A DNA stretch of 64,000 nucleotides. Origin: Herbinix hemicellulosilytica (GTDB lineage: Bacteria > Bacillota > Clostridia > Lachnospirales > Lachnospiraceae). Location of the stretch: NCBI RefSeq assembly GCF_002904165.1, contig NZ_CVTD020000005.1:1-64000 (forward strand), in the 5' to 3' direction. The notes under the pieces are model-generated. The model was not told the origin of the DNA. It saw only the letters and a list, made by a program, of their open reading frames with translations, and made no database searches. Both the position numbers and the translations under genes were made by a program. Of the stretch, positions 1-8,815 are shown in pieces; the first letter of the stretch is position 1, and every line of letters starts with the position of its first letter.

Positions 1-5
1 TAAAA

Positions 6-37
6 AAGTGATTATCTTACGATAATCACTTTTTTTG
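6..37 (+). terminator. Rho-independent terminator of a gene left of the window
   Basis: A perfect 10-11 bp stem (AGTGATTATC / GATAATCACT) with a TTAC loop is followed by a run of seven T. It must end a plus-strand gene lying upstream of base 1. Confidence 0.85.
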
Positions 38-259
38 CTTTTTACACATACAAAAAAGTATCAGATGATAAGGTTTTAGTCCAATATAAAACACAGGTTA
101 TGCCTTGGTACAGGCCTGATTTATGCTTATTGTTGCGTTATCAATTATTTTAATATTATTTAAACTTCTTAAATTCAATAAAATAACTAACTGTTTATTG
201 ATTAAACACATAAAATGTTGTTAAATAAAATTAGGAAAACAAAAGAAAGGAATGATATT

Positions 260-718
260 ATGGAAAAAAATATAATGGGAACAAATGTAGTTACTCAAAT
301 AGGTATTTTATGTCATGACATAGAAAAAACAGCCCAGGCTTACGCGGATCTTTTCGGTATTGAAAAGCCTGAGATAGTAATGACAGCCACTGAAGATATT
401 GCAAAAACCGTATATCGGGGAAATCCTACACCTGCCCGCGTAAAACAGGCGTTCTTCCATGTAGGTCCTAATTTGGATATTGAACTTCTTGAACCTGATC
501 ATGAGCCAAGTACATGGAGACATGATCTTGATACTTATGGTGAAGGAATCCACCATATAGCATTTGTTGTTGACGGAATTAAACACGTAGTTGAAAAATT
601 TGAAAGAAACGGAATGAAAGAAATTCAAAAAGGAGAATGGATCGGCGGACGTTATTCTTATATTGATGCGAAAGATTTGCTGAAAGTAACCGTAGAGTTG
701 TTGGAATTTGACAAATAA
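260..718 (+). CDS. VOC (glyoxalase/bleomycin-resistance fold) family protein
   Basis: A 152-aa cytoplasmic protein. The ATG at 260 is preferred over one at 215 because AGAAAGGA lies at 244-251. Two beta-alpha-beta-beta-beta halves are visible: an N-terminal half starting with TQIGILCHDIEKT, and a second starting at GEGIHHIAFVVDGI, where the His is a likely metal ligand, ending in a family-typical VELLEF with a Glu ligand. VOC enzymes use a divalent metal for lyase, isomerase or dioxygenase chemistry; the substrate cannot be read from sequence. A Gfo/Idh/MocA gene and a sugar isomerase follow on the same strand, which suggests a role in sugar or sugar-acid catabolism (inference). Confidence 0.8.
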   Translation: MEKNIMGTNVVTQIGILCHDIEKTAQAYADLFGIEKPEIVMTATEDIAKTVYRGNPTPARVKQAFFHVGPNLDIELLEPDHEPSTWRHDLDTYGEGIHHIAFVVDGIKHVVEKFERNGMKEIQKGEWIGGRYSYIDAKDLLKVTVELLEFDK

Positions 719-823
719 AACTGTTAAATTGGATATAAATAACTGTAGTCATAAAAAGATTTATGCTGTTTATTATCAGGCAGCTAGAATGCATATTTTG
801 AGTACTTTTAAGGAGGATAAACG

Positions 824-1963
824 GTGAGGAAGGTTAAGATTGGCATTATAGGATGCGGAGTCATAAGCAATACCTATACCTGGTTGGATATTCAGGCATG
901 TGCAGACCTGGACAGGGATAAGGCCGTATCAACGGCTAAGAAGTACGGAATTCCAAAAGGCTGCAGTACAGAGGAACTGTTGAATGACCCTGAGATAGAG
1001 ATTGTAATTAACCTTACAATTCCGGCTGCTCATACGGAAGTCAATAAACAGATATTGATGGCAGGAAAGCATTTGTATTGCGAGAAGCCATTTGCCCTTT
1101 CCTTACAGGAAGCAGAGGAAGTTATATCCTTAGCCAAAAGCAAAGGCTTGATGATAGGAGCTGCTCCGGAAACGTTTCTTGGAGCCGGGCTTCAAACCTG
1201 TCGTAAGGTAATTGATGACGGATGGATAGGGACTCCGATATCGGCAACTGCCAATATGATTTCATATGGTATTGAAACATGGCATACCTCACCGGAATTT
1301 TTCTATAAAAAAGGAGCCGGTCCGATGCTTGATATGGGACCGTATTATATAACGGCTTTGGTATCACTGCTTGGTCCGATAAAAAGGACGGCTTGTTTTG
1401 CAAATATAGGGAGAAAAACAAGAAAAATATACAGCAAGCCGCTTAGAGGAAAGACTATATCGGTGGAAGTGCCTACAACCTATACCGGAATTATGGAATT
1501 TGAAAACGGTGTCAATGCCAATATTAATATGTCATTTGACATCTGGATGTCAAACCTGCCCAAGCTTGAGATATACGGGACAGAAGGCACCCTGATTTTG
1601 CCGGATCCCAATTACTTCGGCGGTAAGATAAAGATTTTCCGTAAAGAAAGAGTGCTTGATGCCCTGAAGCTTTATGGCGGAGAAGATAAGCCACAGATTG
1701 ACATCTGCGAGGACATTCAGGAGATACCCTAAATATACCAGCAACCAATGGATTATATCCGCGGTCTTGGAGTTCTCGATATGGCATATGCACTGGTAAA
1801 CAGAAGAAAACACAGGACCAATGAAGATTTAATACTTCATGTGACGGAAGCGTTACTGAGTTTTGACCAAGCTGCAAAAACCGGTTCCGTTTATAATATG
1901 AAGACGACATGTGAAAGGCCGGTACCTTTGCCTGCAGGAAAGGATATTGATGAGTTGGATTAA
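824..1963 (+). pseudogene. Gfo/Idh/MocA-family NAD(P)-dependent oxidoreductase interrupted by an in-frame stop
   Basis: The start is GTG 824 with AAGGAGG at 810-816. The N-terminal Rossmann motif GIIGCGVIS and the EKP motif (LYCEKPFAL, near residue 88) identify the family, which oxidises or reduces sugars and cyclitols with NAD(P). A TAA at 1730-1732 stops translation after 302 aa. The same frame resumes at once with a normal C-terminus (RGLGVLDMAYAL to 1963), so the two parts belong to one gene of about 378 codons. Just after the stop the +1 frame reads PKYTSNQ, so two small compensating indels are an alternative to one nonsense change. The segment after GCGVISNTYT also looks a few residues short for the family. 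Loss of function is likely unless the stop is read through. Confidence 0.8.
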
Positions 1964-1981
1964 CAACAAAGGAGGATGAAT

Positions 1982-2818
1982 ATGAGAATAGGTGGAGGAA
2001 TAGAAAAGCCCTACTCCAACCCTGACGAATGGCTTGCCCTGGTAAAAGATTTAGGATACAGTGCAGTCCTTGTTCCTGTATCTTACGATGATCCCAAGGA
2101 AGTCAAGCAGGAATATAAGCGATATATTGAGAATAACAATTTGGTTTTAGGAGAAGTAGGTGTGTGGAGAAATCCGATTTCTCCCAACGAGGCTGAGCGC
2201 AAGGAAGCACTGGAATACTGCAAGAAGCAACTGGCATTGGCAGATGAAATGGATGCCAATTGCTGTGTAAACGTTGCAGGTTCCAGAGGAGAGCTTTGGG
2301 ACGGATTTTACAGTGAAAATTATACCAAAGACACCTATGCTTTGATTGTAGATACCGTTCGGGATATCATAGACAGTGTAAATCCTAAAAATACTTACTA
2401 TACTTTGGAACCTATGCCGTGGATGATACCGGATTCACCGGATGTTTATCTGCAGCTAATCAAGGATATTGACCGCAAAGCTTTTGCGGTACATATGGAT
2501 TTTACAAACATGATTAATAATCCGTACAGATATGTGCATAGGTCGGAATTTATAAAAGAATGCTTTGAAAAACTGGGGCCTTATATTAAGAGTATTCATA
2601 TTAAAGATGTAAATATGAAAAAGGTATTTCCGTGCGTTATTGAGGAATGTATGCCTGGAAAAGGCACTATAGACTATGGTTTGGTACTTAGGTTATGTGA
2701 AAGCCTTGGACCGGAAACAACCGTATTCGTAGAACATCTAAATACTTATGATGAATATAAGGAAGCGGTCCGCTATGTAAGAAGCGTGGCAGAAAAAGAG
2801 AACATCAAAATAATATAA
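1982..2818 (+). CDS. Sugar phosphate isomerase/epimerase (AP-endonuclease-2-like TIM barrel)
   Basis: About 278 aa. An ATG at 1976 touches the GGAGG at 1971-1975, so the ATG at 1982, six bases further on, is the better start. The protein has the xylose-isomerase-like TIM barrel. Probable metal ligands are the Glu in LEPMPWM, the His/Asp of AVHMDF, the His of IHIKDV and the Glu of VFVEHL. Such enzymes isomerise or epimerise ketoses, inosose or keto-sugars. It starts 18 nt after the broken oxidoreductase and is followed by a strong terminator, so VOC, oxidoreductase and isomerase probably form one operon. Confidence 0.85.
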   Translation: MRIGGGIEKPYSNPDEWLALVKDLGYSAVLVPVSYDDPKEVKQEYKRYIENNNLVLGEVGVWRNPISPNEAERKEALEYCKKQLALADEMDANCCVNVAGSRGELWDGFYSENYTKDTYALIVDTVRDIIDSVNPKNTYYTLEPMPWMIPDSPDVYLQLIKDIDRKAFAVHMDFTNMINNPYRYVHRSEFIKECFEKLGPYIKSIHIKDVNMKKVFPCVIEECMPGKGTIDYGLVLRLCESLGPETTVFVEHLNTYDEYKEAVRYVRSVAEKENIKII

Positions 2819-2960
2819 ATCATATGAAAGATTAGACGTATTAAGATACGCCTGTATTTGATTGCTTTATTCGAAAGGGCAGCAAAGGAATAAAATTATA
2901 TAATATATTGTTATATTGTTTTAATTATAAGTTGGTTTAAGAAAAATAATTTAAAAAGTA

Positions 2961-2997
2961 TCCGCATAAACAATAATTCTGTTTATGCGGATTTTTC
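2961..2997 (+). terminator. Rho-independent terminator after the isomerase gene
   Basis: CCGCATAAAC pairs with GTTTATGCGG around a 9-nt loop, followed by ATTTTT. It lies about 145 nt after the isomerase stop. The rest of the 2819-3156 gap holds the left flank and left end of the insertion sequence. Confidence 0.85.
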
Positions 2998-3013
2998 GGT
3001 TGGTTAGTTACGG

Positions 3014-3039
3014 TATACCTATTATCTAAAAATAAGGGT
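3014..3039 (+). repeat. Left copy of a 26-bp perfect direct repeat flanking the IS
   Basis: The 26 bases match 4115-4140 exactly. They abut the IS left end (TGTAGG at 3040) and begin TATACCTATTATC. The likely reading is an unusually long target-site duplication. Confidence 0.85.
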
Positions 3040-4114
3040 TGTAGGTTTACAATACATGTGTTACAAAATTAAATAAATAAAAACGGAAATGCTCTCTTTT
3101 GTGTTATATTTAAGTTACCATACAAAAATACAAACAGAAAGGAGAAGCATTTCCGTATGGCTATTATAACACAGGATATGAGATTTAGACTAGCATTAAT
3201 TAAGTATGCTGATAAATATGGTGTTTCAAAAGCTGCTGCTCGTTATAAAACCAATCGCCAGTATGTCTATCGCTGGAAACGCCGTTACGATGGCTCTTGG
3301 GATTCTCTTAGAGATCGGTCCAGAAGGCCTCATCATCATCCTAATCAGCATACTGAAGAAGAAATCAAACTTATTAATAACATGCGCCGTCGTAATCCTC
3401 ATGATGGTTTGGTTGTTTTTTGGGTAAAACTTAGGCAACGTGGCTATAAAAGATCCATCACCGGTCTATATCGTTTTCTTCGTAAGAAAAGCCTTATGCC
3501 TACTAAACCAAAAAAACCAAAGTACATTCCTAAGCCTTATGAGAAAATGTCATATCCTGGCCAGAGGTTCCAGATTGATGTCAAGGCCGTACCTTCTTCA
3601 TGCCTGGTTAATGAAGCCAAGGGGCAAAAGTTTTATCAGTATACTGCTATTGATGAATATTCCAGATGGCGTTATGTTGAAGCTTTTGAAGAGCGTAGTA
3701 CATATTCATCTATGCAGTTTTTAGAGCACCTTGTAAAAGCATTTCCACTGCCCATAGAATGCATTCAAACAGATAATGGCATGGAATTCACTAAACGCCT
3801 TTCATCAGGAAATAAAGCTAAAACACCGACAATTTTTGAAGTACGACTTAAGCAACTAGGTATTCGTCATAAACTCATACGGCCATTTACGCCCAGGCAT
3901 AATGGTAAAGTAGAACGAAGTCATAGAAAGGATAATGAGCGATTCTATTCAACGCATACCTTCTATTCATTCGAGGATTTCAGTAAGCAGCTAACTATAT
4001 ATAACAAAAGAGAGTATAACCGTTTTCCAATTAGACCCCTGGGATGGAAATCGCCACAAGAAGTCTTAAATGATTTTATTAAGTATGGTGTAACATATGT
4101 TTGACAAACCTACA
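3040..4114 (+). mobile_element. Complete IS481-like insertion sequence, 1075 bp
   Basis: The ends are imperfect inverted repeats of about 26 bp. The left begins TGTAGGTTTACAATACATGT; the right, read inward, begins TGTAGGTTTGTCAAACATAT; and both continue with GTTACA. One transposase fills the element. Identical 26-bp repeats sit outside both ends, which implies a recent insertion. No other copy is visible in this window. Confidence 0.85.
3157..4104 (+). CDS. IS481-family DDE transposase
   Basis: 315 aa, start ATG 3157 with GAAAGGAG just upstream. An N-terminal helix-turn-helix (residues 10-45, VSKAAARYKTNRQYVYRWKRR) precedes an rve/RNase-H-like integrase core. The catalytic triad is readable as D141 (FQIDVKAV), D206 (IQTDNGMEF) and E253 (NGKVERSHR). 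The frame is intact and full length for the family, so the element may still be active. The stop lies 10 bp inside the right end. Confidence 0.93.
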   Translation: MAIITQDMRFRLALIKYADKYGVSKAAARYKTNRQYVYRWKRRYDGSWDSLRDRSRRPHHHPNQHTEEEIKLINNMRRRNPHDGLVVFWVKLRQRGYKRSITGLYRFLRKKSLMPTKPKKPKYIPKPYEKMSYPGQRFQIDVKAVPSSCLVNEAKGQKFYQYTAIDEYSRWRYVEAFEERSTYSSMQFLEHLVKAFPLPIECIQTDNGMEFTKRLSSGNKAKTPTIFEVRLKQLGIRHKLIRPFTPRHNGKVERSHRKDNERFYSTHTFYSFEDFSKQLTIYNKREYNRFPIRPLGWKSPQEVLNDFIKYGVTYV

Positions 4115-4140
4115 TATACCTATTATCTAAAAATAAGGGT
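4115..4140 (+). repeat. Right copy of the 26-bp direct repeat flanking the IS
   Basis: Exact copy of 3014-3039, abutting the right inverted repeat (CCTACA ends at 4114). Confidence 0.85.
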
Positions 4141-4667
4141 GTTATTGACAATTATAAGAAAATAAAGTATATTTATTTAAAATTATCAATTTCGAAAAAA
4201 ACTAGGTTTAGGGAAATTTATATAACAAAAAAGCGCAAGAAAAAAGCTTCAGCTTCCGGTCAGCCATAAAGGAATTTGTTGATGATAATAATAAGAATAC
4301 GGCAGAGATCAAAATAATAGTATATAAAATAATGTATTATGTAAAGATGGGGTAGAATATGAATTCTGCTCCATTTCTTTAAAAATTAAATGAAATATTT
4401 AAATCTATTGGAAACAAAATATATGTTTAGTTTTGCTGTATCTTTATGTTAATTCTTATTTTTCATTTCTTAGGAGATTTTACGAAAATTAAGAAAAATT
4501 CTGCGGTATTTGATTATACTATTAATAAAACACTGATCCAAAATAATTTTTAATAATTACTTTGATAATTAAATTAATATACTTAGAATAAAAGAACTGC
4601 TAAAAGATCAATGATAAGAAATAGGATAAGTTTTCCGTGTCTGATTAGGGCAAAGAGGTGAATAAAT
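4141..4667. other. AT-rich intergenic region, no gene recognised
   Basis: About 530 bases with no convincing ORF, RNA or long hairpin. It presumably carries the promoter of the glycosyltransferase gene, whose ribosome-binding site GAGGTG lies near 4655-4660. A GC-richer patch at 4230-4270 could be the edge of older decayed sequence, but I could not match it to a family. Confidence 0.4.
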
Positions 4668-5900
4668 ATGCGGATTGCCATGCTGACAAATAACTATAAG
4701 CCCTTTGTAGGCGGAGTCCCTATATCTATTGAAAGACTGGCACAAGGGTTACGAAGCCTTGGACATGAAGTATATATATTTGCTCCCAGCTATGAGGGGC
4801 AGGAAGAAGAGCCATATGTGATACGGTATAAATCAAGAAAGAAAAAGCTAAAAGGTGAATTTGTAATACCTGATATTTTGGACAAAACTATAGAAGAAAA
4901 GTTTGCCGCCATACCTTTTAATATAATCCATGTTCACCATCCCATGCTGATGGGATATATTGCCCAGTATCTGCACAAAAAGTACGATATACCTATTGTA
5001 TTTACCTATCATACCAGATACGAACAGTATCTGCATTATTTAAAACCGTACGACTATGTGCAAAATTTCTATATGAGAAATGCTAAAAATAAACTTAGGG
5101 CCATACCTCATAAGATTTTGTTTGACAGCGGCAAAAAGCTCGTAACGTTTCATAACCGCATATTTACAAATCTGTGCAGCATGGTTTTTGTACCGACCGA
5201 AAGCATGAAACAGTATCTTATTGAAAACGGAACCAGCACAAAAATTGAAATTGTACCAACCGGAATAAATCCCGAAGACTTTTTATATGATAAAGAAGCA
5301 ACCAAGAAAATAAGGAGTCGATATTTAGAGGGAAAAAAGTTTCTTTTATGTACGGTATCCCGATTGGAGAGAGAAAAAAATATCCTGTTTATACTGGAAG
5401 GGTTGGCCAGACTGAAAAGCAACATAGGCTCCTGTTTTCGCCTGCTCTTAATCGGGGATGGAAGTCAGAGGGATGAAATAAAGTCTGTGGCTCACTCCCT
5501 TAATTTGACCGATAATATTATATTTACAGGCTGTGTTGAACATTCGCAAATCCGAAATTTTTATCATGCCTGTGATGCTTTTGTGTTTGCATCAAGATCA
5601 GAAACTCAAGGTATAGTTCTTCTCGAGGCCATGGCAGCAGGCTTGCCTGTAGTTGCCGTAAAAGCTTGTGGTGTTAATGACGTAATTTCGGACGGATGGA
5701 ACGGGTATTTGACGGAGCCTTATGTTGCAGAGTGGGAGAGAAAGCTGGAGATACTTCTTGGCAATTTGAGCTTAAGAAAGTGGATGAGCAAAAATTCTGT
5801 AAACAGGGCTAAGGATTATTTGGCATCCAATATAGCAAAGAAGGCAGAAAAATTATATAAAGATCTGATTTATGAGCGCAGTATTGAAGAAGTTTATTAA
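4668..5900 (+). CDS. Glycosyltransferase family 4 (GT-B fold)
   Basis: 410 aa, cytoplasmic or membrane-associated, transferring a sugar from a nucleotide donor. The N-terminal acceptor domain has a glycine-rich loop (YKPFVGGVPIS, 10-20) and HVHHPM (88-93). The C-terminal donor domain has VSRLEREKN (230-238), LLIGDGS (260-266) and the EX7E pair E312/E320 in SETQGIVLLEAMAAGLP. This layout resembles diacylglycerol or lipid-linked glycosyltransferases, but the acceptor cannot be fixed. It stands alone and is convergent with the SPOCS gene. Confidence 0.88.
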   Translation: MRIAMLTNNYKPFVGGVPISIERLAQGLRSLGHEVYIFAPSYEGQEEEPYVIRYKSRKKKLKGEFVIPDILDKTIEEKFAAIPFNIIHVHHPMLMGYIAQYLHKKYDIPIVFTYHTRYEQYLHYLKPYDYVQNFYMRNAKNKLRAIPHKILFDSGKKLVTFHNRIFTNLCSMVFVPTESMKQYLIENGTSTKIEIVPTGINPEDFLYDKEATKKIRSRYLEGKKFLLCTVSRLEREKNILFILEGLARLKSNIGSCFRLLLIGDGSQRDEIKSVAHSLNLTDNIIFTGCVEHSQIRNFYHACDAFVFASRSETQGIVLLEAMAAGLPVVAVKACGVNDVISDGWNGYLTEPYVAEWERKLEILLGNLSLRKWMSKNSVNRAKDYLASNIAKKAEKLYKDLIYERSIEEVY

Positions 5901-5978
5901 AACAGGATTATGCCATATTAAGATAGTTCGGTAATAAAAAATTGGCTTGCTTAGAAGATTTTTTGCATACTAAAATAA

Positions 5979-6022
5979 GGACGCATTGCATCCGGCCTTT
6001 ATGGCGGTTTTGCAGTGCGTCC
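5979..6022 (-). terminator. Hairpin between convergent genes, terminator for the SPOCS gene
   Basis: GGACGCATTGCA pairs with TGCAGTGCGTCC (one wobble), with an inner CCGGCC/GGCGG stem. Reading on the minus strand it is followed by TTATTTTAG, which suits the minus-strand gene. The plus-strand side lacks a T-run, so it may also serve the glycosyltransferase gene only weakly. Confidence 0.65.
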
Positions 6023-6063
6023 CTGTGGGTGTTATATATATTTGAATGAGTGATTTAGATTCT

Positions 6064-6885
6064 TTAGAATATGTTATCCGGTTTTTTATCAGGATGTTCG
6101 GGTGCAGGCCATACAGTATTAAGCGGATAAGGTTTCTTCTTGGCATCATCCTTAAGAGGGAAGGGCCAGCATACTTGCTGTTTTTGCAGAAGTTTAATGC
6201 ACAGATAAATGACAGATTTATCTGTAAATTCTCTGAATTCTTCCTCGTTAGGCATATTATCGATAGGTTTACCCTTCTCGTTTATATCGGCATCATATAC
6301 TGCGGACCATTCAAGTTCGCAGTATACAGGCTCGTTAAATATTTCAACATTTGATCTATCAGCTTCTCTTATGTCTTTTCCCATTCTCTTTTCATCAAAG
6401 TATCTTGCTATTAATGAAGGAGGATTCGGTATAATCTGAGGTTTTGCTCCAAAGAATTCAACCTTTGTATATACTTTGAAAGGAACATGAACAGTAGTAT
6501 CTTTTATGGTGCCTGCAATACTGTTGTGCTTGTTGGTGCAGGTCTTAGTGGCATATTCAATGTTTTTCCTGATGTAACCTTCGATAAATACTTTATTTGT
6601 TTGAGGAATGTACCTGCATTGTGTCAGGAACACCTGTTTCTCAATTCTCTTAATTTCGTATGCGGGTTCATTAAGTCTGATTTTAGCCTCGGAATCGATC
6701 TGAACTACGAATTCACTAAGAATTCTGGGGATTTTAAAATCTCCTCCGGGCCAAGGATAATTTTCGGCACCCGGCAGGGTATCCGATTTCAATACAGAAG
6801 CATTGCAGAAATCTTTATCGCAGTTGCTGGCATAAGCTTCTGAACTTACAACAGTGGCACTTCCGTATTTGTAGTAATTATCCAT
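6064..6885 (-). CDS. SPOCS-domain (DUF3794) protein, spore-coat-like
   Basis: 273 aa, no signal peptide. The recognisable core is an LSEFVVQIDSEAKIRLNEP segment followed by RIEKQVFLTQCRYIPQTN and VFIEGYIRKNIEYAT, the pattern seen in SPOCS domains of SipL and the CsxC-type coat and exosporium proteins of clostridia. The N-terminus carries several Cys (CDKDFCNAS), and the C-terminus is rich in Pro and Lys. Expected role: a structural spore-coat or morphogenesis protein made in the mother cell. The AGGAGAGGTGAG leader lies directly upstream. The family call is from motif memory, not from a search. Confidence 0.75.
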   Translation of the reverse strand: MDNYYKYGSATVVSSEAYASNCDKDFCNASVLKSDTLPGAENYPWPGGDFKIPRILSEFVVQIDSEAKIRLNEPAYEIKRIEKQVFLTQCRYIPQTNKVFIEGYIRKNIEYATKTCTNKHNSIAGTIKDTTVHVPFKVYTKVEFFGAKPQIIPNPPSLIARYFDEKRMGKDIREADRSNVEIFNEPVYCELEWSAVYDADINEKGKPIDNMPNEEEFREFTDKSVIYLCIKLLQKQQVCWPFPLKDDAKKKPYPLNTVWPAPEHPDKKPDNIF

Positions 6886-7137
6886 ATCTCACCTCTCCTG
6901 CTTTTATTTTTTTTTGGTTTCAATATATAATATTCAGAATGTCGAAAAATGTGCAAACAATATGTCGAAATAAAATTATTTGCGTCGGTTATATATAGTA
7001 TGATGTAAATAAAGAACGATAAAAGCAGATTAAATTAAAATTAGGCAAAGCTTCTTAAATCGGCAGAATCGTGTTATAATTTATAAGGAAATTTCGCATT
7101 TTAAGTTAAGGACTTCGAAATGTAAAGGGGCATAAAA

Positions 7138-7596
7138 ATGAACATAGCATATTTTTTAAAAACCAAAGCAGAAGTATCATATCTTTATGAGGATTATACC
7201 CTTCGCCAGGGTCTGGAAGAGATGAGAAAACACGGTCATACAGCTATTCCCGTGCTTTCAGCCGATGACAAATATATAGGAACTATAAGCGAAGGGGATT
7301 TTTTATGGTTTTTGGTAGATGACAGAAAAGAAAATTTGTATAAAACCAATTTTGATAATATAGACAAGATACAAATAAAAAACATATTTAAGAAAGGGAA
7401 AAACCCCAGCGTCAGAATTACGGCAACAATGGATGAACTTTTGATGAGGGCCATGGATCAGAATTTTATTCCTGTGGTGGATGACAGAAATTATTTTATC
7501 GGTATAATTACTAGAAGAGATATAATGCGTTATATAAATTCCAAACTAACAAATGATAATAAAAATACCTTATTGGAGGAGAAAGATGTCAATTGA
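7138..7596 (+). CDS. Tandem CBS-domain protein
   Basis: 152 aa, start ATG with AAAGGGG upstream. Two CBS motifs are visible: GHTAIPVLSADDKYIGTISEGDF (about 37-59) and MDQNFIPVVDDRNYFIGIITRRDIMRYI (about 102-129). Such stand-alone pairs bind adenine nucleotides and regulate partner proteins. The last 11 nt overlap the start of the YbaK-like gene, so the two are probably translationally coupled. Confidence 0.85.
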   Translation: MNIAYFLKTKAEVSYLYEDYTLRQGLEEMRKHGHTAIPVLSADDKYIGTISEGDFLWFLVDDRKENLYKTNFDNIDKIQIKNIFKKGKNPSVRITATMDELLMRAMDQNFIPVVDDRNYFIGIITRRDIMRYINSKLTNDNKNTLLEEKDVN

Positions 7597-8059
7597 AAGA
7601 GTAAAGCAATATTTCCGCAGACTGGGAATAGAAGATAGGATACTGGAATTTGACGTATCCAGCGCGACAGTTGAACTGGCGGCCCAAGCGGTGGGATGTG
7701 AACCTGAAAGAATTGCAAAAACATTATCCTTTCAGGTTCAGGATAAGTATATTTTAGTGGTGACCGCCGGGGATACCAAGATTGACAATGCCAAATTTAA
7801 ACAACAGTTTCATACTAAAGCAAAGATGATAAATCCTGACGAGGTAGAAAGGATAATCGGACATGATGTAGGCGGCGTTTGTCCTTTTGGCATTAATGAA
7901 GGCATTGAAGTATATCTGGATGTATCATTGAAAAGATTCAAAAGCGTTTATCCTGCCTGCGGAAGCAGCAACAGCGCTGTCGAAATGTCCATCGAAGAAT
8001 TGGAGAAATACTCTAATTTTACTGCGTGGATTGACGTATGTAAGATAATAATTCATTAG
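7586..8059 (+). CDS. YbaK/EbsC-type aminoacyl-tRNA deacylase-domain protein
   Basis: About 157 aa from ATG 7586, with TTGGAGGAG at 7572-7580. Family members hydrolyse misacylated tRNAs in trans, for example Cys-tRNA(Pro) or Ala-tRNA. Family features are AKTLSFQV, the Lys-containing DNAKFKQQF and GHDVGGVCPFGI, plus YPACGSSNSAVEMS near the end, all as in YbaK-like proteins. It overlaps the CBS gene by 11 nt. Substrate specificity cannot be assigned. Confidence 0.85.
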   Translation: MSIERVKQYFRRLGIEDRILEFDVSSATVELAAQAVGCEPERIAKTLSFQVQDKYILVVTAGDTKIDNAKFKQQFHTKAKMINPDEVERIIGHDVGGVCPFGINEGIEVYLDVSLKRFKSVYPACGSSNSAVEMSIEELEKYSNFTAWIDVCKIIIH

Positions 8060-8310
8060 ATTAAATAATTAAATATTAAGGATATCAAACGGCATGGATG
8101 CCATAAGCCATAATGTCGTATGATACATACATAGATTATGGAGTAAATAATTACGTATATAGTTTTGTTTATAAGACAAAGTATGTAATACGGTTTGAAT
8201 AAATAACAATAAAAGTGTAGAAATCATAAAAACTTATAGAAAAACTCGATATATTTAAATAGATTTATTAAAATAAGATAAACAAATAATTCATTGAAAG
8301 GTCGGCATAT
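8060..8310. other. Intergenic region with a small palindrome
   Basis: CCATAAT at 8109-8115 pairs with ATTATGG at 8135-8141 around a second internal palindrome (GTATGATACATAC). There is no T-run, so its role (weak terminator or operator) is open. Otherwise AT-rich and without a gene. Confidence 0.4.
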
Positions 8311-8811
8311 ATGGAGAACATAGTGTTAATAGGAATGCCCGGTGCCGGAAAAAGTACGGTTGGAGTCGTCTTGGCTAAGGTATTGGGCATGAATTTTATT
8401 GACTCGGATATATTAATCCAGAGACAGGAGGGAATGCTCCTAAAAGACATTATAGAAAAGAAGGGGCTTAAGGGATATCTGGACATAGAAAATCAGGTTA
8501 ATCGGGACATTTCCGTAGAAAATACGGTAATAGCTACCGGGGGCAGCGTAATATATTGTCCCGAGGCAATGGAACATTTCAGAAACATTGCCAGAATAGT
8601 CTATATTAAGCTAAGCTATAATACAATACGTAAAAGGCTCGGCAATATAAAACAGAGGGGAGTTGTGCTGCGTGAAGGTCAAACCTTGCTTGACCTGTAT
8701 TGTGAGCGCTGTCCCCTCTATGAAAAATATGCCCATATCATAATAGATGCGGAAGGTCTTAGTGTTGAAGAACTTATGGATAAAATAGTAAAAGAACTTG
8801 CAGGCAAGTAG
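8311..8811 (+). CDS. Shikimate-kinase-like P-loop kinase with an atypical substrate site
   Basis: 166 aa. Walker A is GMPGAGKST (8-16). The shikimate-site Asp is present (D33 in FIDSD), as are the Gly pair TGG (77-79), the lid Arg (R116) and the Arg of ERCPLY (R133). The FR pair that normally contacts shikimate (R58 of E. coli AroK) is replaced by Tyr56-Leu57 in GYLDIE. Shikimate kinase phosphorylates the 3-OH in aromatic amino-acid synthesis; losing that Arg makes another small-molecule substrate possible. No other aro gene is adjacent. It ends 4 bp from the convergent GAF gene. Confidence 0.75.
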   Translation: MENIVLIGMPGAGKSTVGVVLAKVLGMNFIDSDILIQRQEGMLLKDIIEKKGLKGYLDIENQVNRDISVENTVIATGGSVIYCPEAMEHFRNIARIVYIKLSYNTIRKRLGNIKQRGVVLREGQTLLDLYCERCPLYEKYAHIIIDAEGLSVEELMDKIVKELAGK

Positions 8812-8815
8812 AGCC

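Noticed and set aside
260-2818. C-glycoside deglycosidase (Dgp-type) cluster
   Set aside because: An oxidoreductase plus isomerase is reminiscent of it, but no DgpB-like subunit is present and the VOC protein is not part of known Dgp clusters.
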